From: Pseudomonadota bacterium
Lineage (GTDB): Bacteria; Pseudomonadota; Alphaproteobacteria; Rhizobiales; Xanthobacteraceae
Direction of reading: 5' to 3'
NCBI GenBank assembly: GCA_023390955.1
Contig: JAEWBW010000475.1
Span: forward strand, 1-11,363
DNA length: 11,363 nt
Of the stretch, positions 7,104 to 11,363 are shown piece after piece. The translations under genes and the position numbers were made by a program. The notes beneath the pieces were generated by a model. That model did no database searches, was not told where the DNA came from, and saw only the letters and a list, made by a program, of their open reading frames with translations. How positions within the stretch are numbered: position 1 is the first letter of the stretch; every line of letters starts with the position of its first letter.

Positions 7104-7721
7104 TTATTTCTTCAGAAATACCGCGTTGAACAGCGGCAGGACGTCGCCATCCTTTTCGACCGCGAGAATGGCGCGGCGCTGTGTCCCGTAGAGCATCGGG
7201 ATGTCTATCCAGGCCCGGCTTCGGATCAGAAGTGAGTTGTTGGCCGCGTCCTGTGGGACGGCGGACAGGCCCATCAGGAAATGTCTGTCGTCGACCCTCA
7301 CCGACAGCGCGGCGATAGCCGCGCCTTTGGCCGCCTCGCTGGTCTTCATCGTCAGACCCATGACCTGTTTGATGCTGCCGCCAGCGAAATCGAGCGACGG
7401 CGCAAATTCCATCTGGATGGTGTGGCTGGCGGGCAAGGTGGATTCGAAATTGCGCCGGATGGAGAGCGTCATGCGCAGGTCGCGTGACGGTACCTCGACG
7501 TCGCCGAGGATCGTGATGTCGCCGGGCGGGGCGGACGCGTCGGTGGTGGGCACGATCCGCCAGGTGACTTGTCCGTCTGCGCGTTTGCCTTTCGGATTGC
7601 CCGGGTCCTCCTCATAGAGGACGGCGCGCATCGTGGTCGCCTGCCCGTTACGGGCCGCTGCCGGTCCGGATGAGGCGATCGTCCAGGTGAGGATGGCTGC
7701 GAGGAAAAGGATGCGCTGCAT
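7104..7721 (-). CDS. Secreted protein of unknown function (family common in Bradyrhizobium)
   Basis: The 205-residue product begins with a clear Sec signal peptide (MQRILFLAAILTWTIASSG, cleavage probably after AAA near residue 23). The mature part has RAVLYEEDPGNPKGKRADGQVTWR, a stretch of alternating beta-like segments, ASHTIQMEF, FAGGSIKQVMGLTMK and a C-terminal RRAILAVEKDGD. I recall similar secreted or domain-sized proteins, with YEEDP..GK and RRAILAMEKG signatures, in Bradyrhizobium, but know no function or named domain for them. No catalytic motif or cysteine pair is visible. ATG 7721 is chosen for the signal peptide. There is no obvious ribosome-binding site, and the ATG overlaps a perfect inverted repeat. 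It lies 65 bp after the anti-sigma gene on the same strand, so it may be the last gene of that operon or a separate unit. Confidence 0.75.
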   Translation of the reverse strand: MQRILFLAAILTWTIASSGPAAARNGQATTMRAVLYEEDPGNPKGKRADGQVTWRIVPTTDASAPPGDITILGDVEVPSRDLRMTLSIRRNFESTLPASHTIQMEFAPSLDFAGGSIKQVMGLTMKTSEAAKGAAIAALSVRVDDRHFLMGLSAVPQDAANNSLLIRSRAWIDIPMLYGTQRRAILAVEKDGDVLPLFNAVFLKK

Positions 7722-7743
7722 GGCACTGAGTTAGCAGTGCCAT
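7720..7743 (-). promoter_or_regulatory. 9-bp inverted repeat overlapping the start codon of the secreted-protein gene
   Basis: ATGGCACTG (7720-7728) and CAGTGCCAT (7735-7743) are perfect reverse complements with a 6-base spacer. On the minus strand the second arm runs into the start codon at 7721-7719, so two of its three bases lie in the stem. It could be a translation-blocking hairpin, an operator, or an end-of-operon hairpin for the anti-sigma transcript. No T-run follows on the transcript side. Confidence 0.4.
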
Positions 7744-7786
7744 TCGTGCGATGCAATCATAACGTGTAGGATCGCTGTTGGCCCGT

Positions 7787-8551
7787 CTACCCCTCCACAT
7801 TCGCCTTCATCGCCGCCTCGAACTTGCCGGTGAACTCCGCGAGTTCGTCGGCGCCGAGGTCGCTCACCGCCCAGAAGTTCAGGCCGCGACTGCCCCAGCG
7901 GCGGCAGTTGAAGCCCTGCATGGTCTCGGTCCTCGGCGCGCGATATTCCGTGCTCGATGTCTGCGACACGAACAGATTGATGACGTGCTGGCGGCGCCGG
8001 TAGACCACCGCGCCGATGGCACGTGCGTCGATATAGTCGAGCCGGCCGCCGACCAGCGTAAAGCCTTGCGCGGTGAGGTCGATCACGGGTGGAGCGACAT
8101 CGAGCTTGCCGTTGAACCAGGGCTTCACCGTGTGCTGATCGGTCGAGATCACGTCGGTGAGGTGACCCGCCTGCAGCGAGCGCAGATGGGCGGAGACCAC
8201 CTCCGACAGGATCCGCTGCTGGTCGTCCTGGCGCATCACGATGGCGACGACGCCAGTGGCCGCGAGCGCAGAGACGGCCGAGCCCATCGCAAAGCCGCGC
8301 AGCACCGAGCGGCGGCTCGGCTGGCGCTGCGGTCGCGGCAGCGACGCTTCGATCCGGGCACGCAGGCTGGCCGGCGCGCCATAGCGCAGGTTGATATCAG
8401 CGAGCACGCTCTTCATCTCGCGTTGCGCGGCGAGTTCGGCAGTGCAGGCCGGGCAGGTGGCGATATGCGCCTCGACCTCGCGCGCGTGGCCGGCATCAAG
8501 CTCGTTGTCGAGCAGCGCGTGAAGCAGGATCCTTGCTTCGTCGCAGGTCAT
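7787..8551 (-). CDS. Membrane anti-sigma factor with zinc-binding motif
   Basis: This 254-residue protein fits an inner-membrane anti-sigma factor that holds the adjacent ECF sigma factor inactive until a signal arrives. The cytoplasmic N-terminus has the ZAS signature H29-x3-C33-x2-C36 (HIATCPAC). One transmembrane segment spans about 84-106 (VLRGFAMGSAVSALAATGVV). The periplasmic domain, about 107-254, contains SAHLRSLQAGHLTDV, HTVKPWFNGKLD, GFTLVGGRLDY and VVYRRRQHVINLFV, signatures I recall from a widespread RsiW-like anti-sigma family. Its ATG overlaps the sigma stop (ATGA, 8551-8548), so the two are translationally coupled and made in balance. C199 or a nearby cysteine in GFNCRRWG is the only periplasmic cysteine. 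The signal sensed is not visible; zinc-motif redox release is one possibility. Confidence 0.9.
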   Translation of the reverse strand: MTCDEARILLHALLDNELDAGHAREVEAHIATCPACTAELAAQREMKSVLADINLRYGAPASLRARIEASLPRPQRQPSRRSVLRGFAMGSAVSALAATGVVAIVMRQDDQQRILSEVVSAHLRSLQAGHLTDVISTDQHTVKPWFNGKLDVAPPVIDLTAQGFTLVGGRLDYIDARAIGAVVYRRRQHVINLFVSQTSSTEYRAPRTETMQGFNCRRWGSRGLNFWAVSDLGADELAEFTGKFEAAMKANVEG

Positions 8552-9099
8552 TTCGCTTGCTCCTCTTCCGCCGTCCAGGCCGCGCGCAGCATGGCGCGGG
8601 CGCGTGCGAGGCGGGACATCACGGTGCCGATGGGGGCGCCGACCGCCTCGGCGATCTCGCGATAGGACAAATTGTTGATCTCCCGCAGCACAAAAGTCTC
8701 CCTGAATGGCTCGGCGAGCGCATCGATCAGGTTGCGGATCGCACTGGCATCGCGCTTGCGCAGCATTTCGGTTTCAGGGCTTGCCTCCGTCTCCTGCCAG
8801 ATCGGCGCCTGTTCGACAGCCTCGGGCATATTCTCGATCGTGGTGGGCGAGTGCGCCCGCCGCGCATATTCCGCGTTGCAGACGTTGCGCAGGATCGCGA
8901 ACAGCCACGGCTTCATCGCGGGTCCGCGATAGCTGTCGAAATGCTTGAGTGCACGCAGATAGCACTCCTGCACGGCGTCCTCGGCGTCGGAGGCATCACG
9001 CAGGAGATAGCGCGCGAGCGTATAGACGTCGTCGAGATGGGGCAGTGCCGCCTCGCGGAAGCGCTGTGCCTTGTCCGGATCGTCGCTGGTCGATGGCAT
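8548..9099 (-). CDS. ECF-family RNA polymerase sigma factor
   Basis: An ECF (sigma-70 group 4) sigma factor of 183 residues. Region 2 includes LDDVYTLARYLLRDASDAED, AVQECYLRALKHFDSYRG and PWLFAILRNVCNAEYARR. A linker of about 40 residues follows, and region 4 carries the promoter -35 helix-turn-helix FVLREINNLSYREIAEAVGA then PIGTVMSRLARARAML. Start ATG 9099 (MPSTSDDPDKAQRFREA) fits normal ECF length. The frame is open back to a TTG at 9210, but the extra 37 residues look like non-coding sequence and would cross a strong hairpin and overlap the cupredoxin gene. The ribosome-binding site before 9099 is weak. It is coupled to the anti-sigma gene by a 4-base overlap and sits downstream of two genes for exported proteins that are likely its targets. 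The exact ECF group cannot be assigned by eye. Confidence 0.92.
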   Translation of the reverse strand: MPSTSDDPDKAQRFREAALPHLDDVYTLARYLLRDASDAEDAVQECYLRALKHFDSYRGPAMKPWLFAILRNVCNAEYARRAHSPTTIENMPEAVEQAPIWQETEASPETEMLRKRDASAIRNLIDALAEPFRETFVLREINNLSYREIAEAVGAPIGTVMSRLARARAMLRAAWTAEEEQAK

Positions 9100-9145
9100 C
9101 GCCGCTCGCTTTGCCGTTTCGCCTGATGTGGCTGAAGACGCAGGA

Positions 9146-9175
9146 GCCCGGCCGGCGTGGGACCACCGGCCGGGC
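9146..9175 (-). terminator. 10-bp GC-only hairpin between the cupredoxin and sigma genes
   Basis: GCCCGGCCGG (9146-9155) and CCGGCCGGGC (9166-9175) pair perfectly with a 10-base loop, 27 bp after the cupredoxin stop on the minus strand. No T-run follows, so it resembles an attenuator or mRNA-stabilising stem more than a full terminator. In a shared transcript it could lower sigma and anti-sigma output relative to the two exported proteins. It lies in the 103-bp gap before the sigma start. Confidence 0.45.
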
Positions 9176-9202
9176 AAGACGTTGATGCCTTGGTTCGAGA
9201 TG

Positions 9203-9538
9203 TTACTCAACCTTGATCATCCCCGTCATATGCGGGTGCAGCGAACAAAAATATTTGTAGTCGCCCGCACTGGTGAAGGTGAACGAAAACTTGTCGTCGG
9301 TGTCGAGGGTCTTGGACCTGAACTTGCCGGCGGACACCACGGTGTGGGGGATGTCGTCCCGGTTGGTCCAGGTTACGGTGGTGCCGACCTTGATCTTGAG
9401 CTCGGCCGGCTGGAAGACGAAGTTGTCGATATGAACTTCGAGGTCGTCTGCACGCGCATTCGTGATGGGCAGCAGGATGGCCGCGGCCAAGGCGAGACCG
9501 AGATCGACAGCGAAGTCGCGGCGATTGAGCGTCTTCAT
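9203..9538 (-). CDS. Tat-exported cupredoxin (amicyanin/pseudoazurin-like blue copper protein)
   Basis: A 111-residue small blue copper protein, probably a periplasmic one-electron carrier or copper binder. The N-terminus has a twin-arginine signal (LNRRDFAVDLGLALAAAILL, cleavage near ARA-D at 30-31). The copper ligands of a type 1 site are visible: H65 in DIPHTVV, then C98, H101 and M104 in YFCSLHPHMTG, the C-x2-H-x2-M spacing of amicyanin. H103 is an extra nearby histidine. ATG 9538 is preceded by GGGAAG at 5 bases; the frame stays open to 9646, but that part overlaps the phosphoesterase gene in another frame and is not coding. It begins 13 bp after the phosphoesterase stop, so the two are co-transcribed. 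Its redox partner is unknown. Confidence 0.92.
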   Translation of the reverse strand: MKTLNRRDFAVDLGLALAAAILLPITNARADDLEVHIDNFVFQPAELKIKVGTTVTWTNRDDIPHTVVSAGKFRSKTLDTDDKFSFTFTSAGDYKYFCSLHPHMTGMIKVE

Positions 9539-9551
9539 ATTTGCTTCCCAT

Positions 9552-10490
9552 TCAACCCTGCAGCGGCGTGTCGATGATCGCGAGCCGCTGCTCGTTCTGC
9601 TTGAAGTTGATGCTGGCGACGCCGAGCATGGAGCGCAGTCTTGCATCCTCGACCTTCATCGGTCCGGGCGAGGGGGCGGCACCCGGCGCGGGCTGCGGGA
9701 AGGCGGTCGAGCGTGCGGTATGGAAGGTGACGTTGCCCTCGACCTTCTGCATCACCTGGTGGATGTGGCCGTTGAGAACGGTGACAGAGCCAAAACCCTT
9801 GACGAGCTCGAGCGCGCGACCGCCGTCTTCGGTGCCCCAGCCCCATTCGGGATAGACGGTCCAGAGCGGAATGTGCGCGAAGAGCACGACAGGCGTTGAT
9901 TTCGACTTGCCGCGCAGATCGTCCTCGAGCCAGGCGAGTTGCTCCGCGCCGAGATTGCCGAGCCCGCCGCCCTTGAGGTCGACGACATTGACGAGGCCGA
10001 CGAAATGCACGCCACCGGCGTCGAAGGAATACCAGCCCGCGCCCTTGGTGCCGCGGCCGTAGCGCTCGCGATAAAGCTTGACCTCCTCGTCGATGAAATC
10101 ATGCTCGCCGGGCACATAGTGAACGTCCAGCTTGGTCTGGGAGATGATGCGCTCGGCATTGTCGAACTCCGCCGCCTTCGACAGATGCGTGATGTCGCCG
10201 GTGTGGATCATGAATGACGGCTTGACCGGCATCGCGTTGATCTTGTTGACGGCTTCCTCCAGCGTGCCGATCGCGTTGGGATTGGCGGGCTTGTCGAATC
10301 CGACATGGCTGTCGCTGATTTGCATGAAGGTCATGCCAGGCACGGTCGCGGCCTGCGCGGAATCGATGATGCCGAGCGAGCGTGGCACGCCGCCTGTGAT
10401 GGTCCAGAGCACCCCGGTGCCGGCCCAGGTCATGCACTCCAGCACCTTGCGGCGGCTGACGCCGTCTTCCCCATGATCGTGTCCGCTCAT
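9552..10490 (-). CDS. Tat-exported metallophosphoesterase (calcineurin-like)
   Basis: A 312-residue exported phosphoesterase of the calcineurin-like fold, expected to cleave phosphomono- or diesters with two metal ions in the periplasm. The N-terminus is His/Asp/Glu-rich (MSGHDHGEDG), followed by a twin-arginine signal SRRKVLE and a hydrophobic stretch to about residue 48 (AQAA). Metal-site motifs appear in order: D60-x-H62 (ISDSHVG), D99 (HTGDITH), GEHD at 128-131 where most relatives have GNHD, H206 (FAHIPLW), and H242-x-H244 (NGHIHQ). The length is typical. ATG 10490 has GAGGAG (10503-10498) at 7 bases. It is the first gene of the operon ending in the sigma/anti-sigma pair, and a candidate ECF promoter lies upstream. 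The substrate is unknown; cyclic nucleotide, phospholipid or sugar phosphate are all possible. Confidence 0.9.
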   Translation of the reverse strand: MSGHDHGEDGVSRRKVLECMTWAGTGVLWTITGGVPRSLGIIDSAQAATVPGMTFMQISDSHVGFDKPANPNAIGTLEEAVNKINAMPVKPSFMIHTGDITHLSKAAEFDNAERIISQTKLDVHYVPGEHDFIDEEVKLYRERYGRGTKGAGWYSFDAGGVHFVGLVNVVDLKGGGLGNLGAEQLAWLEDDLRGKSKSTPVVLFAHIPLWTVYPEWGWGTEDGGRALELVKGFGSVTVLNGHIHQVMQKVEGNVTFHTARSTAFPQPAPGAAPSPGPMKVEDARLRSMLGVASINFKQNEQRLAIIDTPLQG

Positions 10491-10523
10491 CGCGCATCTC
10501 CTCGCGCCCGGAATTGGGCTTCG

Positions 10524-10558
10524 GAGAACGTGATTGGAGGAGGGGGAGGTTTATTCGC
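10524..10558 (-). promoter_or_regulatory. Candidate ECF-type promoter of the phosphoesterase operon
   Basis: Reading the minus strand, GCGAATAAACC (10558-10548) is followed after 17 bases by CGTTCTC (10530-10524), then by a leader of about 30 bases to the GAGGAG-ATG of the phosphoesterase gene. An AATAAAC-type -35 element and a CGT-type -10 element at 16-17 bp resemble several alphaproteobacterial ECF promoters. It lies where an autoregulated promoter of the operon would be expected, in the only sizeable gap upstream. The motif is seen; recognition by the sigma factor encoded here is inferred. Confidence 0.45.
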
Positions 10559-10592
10559 AGGGGGCGATGACGTTTCCGTGAGGACGCCGGGG

Positions 10593-11363
10593 CTACGCGC
10601 CTGACGTCGCGAATTCCCTGATGGCCGCGGCGACACGCTCCGGCGCTTCCTGTGCCACGCTGTGGCCGACGCCGCCAAAGACCAGCGTGCTTGCGTGCGG
10701 GATCAGCGCCCCTGCGCGCGCAGCCATCTCCTTGTAGATCGGCCACGACTTCTCGGTGGTTGCGATCCGCACCGGACAATCGATCTCGGAGAACCACATG
10801 AACGGATTGCCGCGCTGATCGCCGCTGTAGATCTGCTCCATCGCCTCGAAGATCGGCCGAAGGATCGCGGACTCGATCTCGGGCGTGCAGCATAGCCGCA
10901 CGCGGCCATCATCCAGAGTCGCAAAGCCGTTCGTGACATAGGCGCGCAGCGATGTCTCGGTCCAGGCCGCGAATGCCGGCGCGGCGCGGTATCGCGCGAA
11001 AACGGCGTCGTGACTGTCGAACTCGGCCTGGCGGCGCAGCACGCCCTGTACGCCGGCGGCGGCCCATTCGCTCAATCCAGCCGCGTCGCGTGCCGTGTGC
11101 GGATTCATCACGGTCGGCTCCATGACGAAGAGCCGCGAAAATCGCCCAGGGCGAAGTTTTGCAGCGAGCAGGAGATCGGTGGCGCCGGCGCTGTGGCCGA
11201 TGCCGTAGATGTCGTGCAGGTCGAGCGCCTCGATCACCCGGCAGAGATCCTCGGCATAATCGGCGAAATGATACGAGCCGGGCTTGTGGCTTGCGCCATG
11301 ACCGCGGCGATCGATGGCATAGACGGTGTAGGTCGAGGCAAGCTCGCGCGCGACCTCGTCCCA
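10593..11363 (-). CDS. Alpha/beta hydrolase (C-terminal 256 residues; start outside window)
   Basis: The gene runs in from beyond position 11363 and ends at the TAG 10593-10595. Visible features of the alpha/beta-hydrolase fold are YAIDRRGHGAS (strand 4 region), the nucleophile elbow G-H-S-A-G with Ser at 11192-11190 (residue 58 of the visible part), and the catalytic histidine in FGGVGHSVAQE (visible residue 234). The acid position after strand 6 (CPVRIATTEKSW) shows Glu rather than the more usual Asp. A helical cap lies between them. No signal peptide can be judged because the N-terminus is missing. Family members include esterases, epoxide hydrolases, haloalkane dehalogenases and peroxidases; the substrate cannot be told. 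It lies 102 bp upstream of the phosphoesterase gene on the same strand, but the candidate promoter in that gap suggests separate transcription. Confidence 0.88.
   Translation of the reverse strand, partial: WDEVARELASTYTVYAIDRRGHGASHKPGSYHFADYAEDLCRVIEALDLHDIYGIGHSAGATDLLLAAKLRPGRFSRLFVMEPTVMNPHTARDAAGLSEWAAAGVQGVLRRQAEFDSHDAVFARYRAAPAFAAWTETSLRAYVTNGFATLDDGRVRLCCTPEIESAILRPIFEAMEQIYSGDQRGNPFMWFSEIDCPVRIATTEKSWPIYKEMAARAGALIPHASTLVFGGVGHSVAQEAPERVAAAIREFATSGA

Noticed and set aside
7734..7786. Promoter with TATGAT before the secreted-protein gene
   Set aside because: The -10-like hexamer has GGGCCA at the -35 position, so there is no support beyond one box.
9100..9210. Sigma factor starting at TTG 9210
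   Set aside because: It would overlap the cupredoxin stop, translate a strong hairpin and add 37 residues not typical of ECF sigma factors; ATG 9099 gives the normal length.
1..11363. CRISPR array, prophage, insertion sequence or tRNA gene
   Set aside because: No regularly spaced direct repeats, transposase or integrase sequences, terminal repeats or tRNA-like clover-leaf motifs were seen on reading both strands.

Overview
The window looks like a chromosomal segment of an alphaproteobacterium of the Bradyrhizobium/Rhodopseudomonas group (Nitrobacteraceae). This rests on high GC with strong GC3 bias, the hopanoid gene order hpnH-ispH / hpnN / hpnO, a general-stress (EcfG-type) promoter motif, and a small secreted protein of a family I know mainly from Bradyrhizobium. 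The genus is inferred from recalled protein sequences; no search was run.

Left part (1-6527), hopanoid locus. On the minus strand, ispH (MEP-pathway reductase supplying IPP/DMAPP) lies 36 bp upstream of hpnH (radical SAM enzyme making adenosylhopane), whose 3' part leaves the window. Diverging from them across a 459-bp non-coding stretch is hpnN (RND-type hopanoid exporter, plus strand). A perfect GGAAC-N16-CGTT motif sits just before the hpnN GTG start. Next come a minus-strand gene for an exported DUF2147 protein, whose 3' end overlaps that of hpnN, and then hpnO (class III aminotransferase for aminobacteriohopanetriol), which diverges from the DUF2147 gene. Together they cover isoprenoid supply, side-chain addition, amination and transport to the outer membrane. 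As given, ispH carries a one-base deletion after codon 168 that separates the third cluster cysteine from the first two.

Middle (6528-7721). A GFA/CENP-V-type zinc protein (plus strand) has its ribosome-binding site inside a perfect 9-bp hairpin. It faces a minus-strand gene for a secreted protein of unknown function, whose start codon also overlaps a perfect inverted repeat.

Right part (7787-10490), one minus-strand stress operon in transcription order: Tat-exported metallophosphoesterase, Tat-exported cupredoxin, a GC-rich hairpin, ECF sigma factor, and membrane anti-sigma factor with a zinc-binding motif (ATGA overlap with the sigma gene). A candidate ECF-type promoter precedes the phosphoesterase gene, so the operon may be autoregulated. 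Substrate and inducing signal are not evident. The window ends inside an alpha/beta hydrolase gene on the same strand.

No tRNA, rRNA, CRISPR array, insertion sequence or integrase was seen. The most notable items are the ispH frameshift, the stress promoter at hpnN, the sigma/anti-sigma/cupredoxin/phosphoesterase operon, and the hairpins that cover translation starts.
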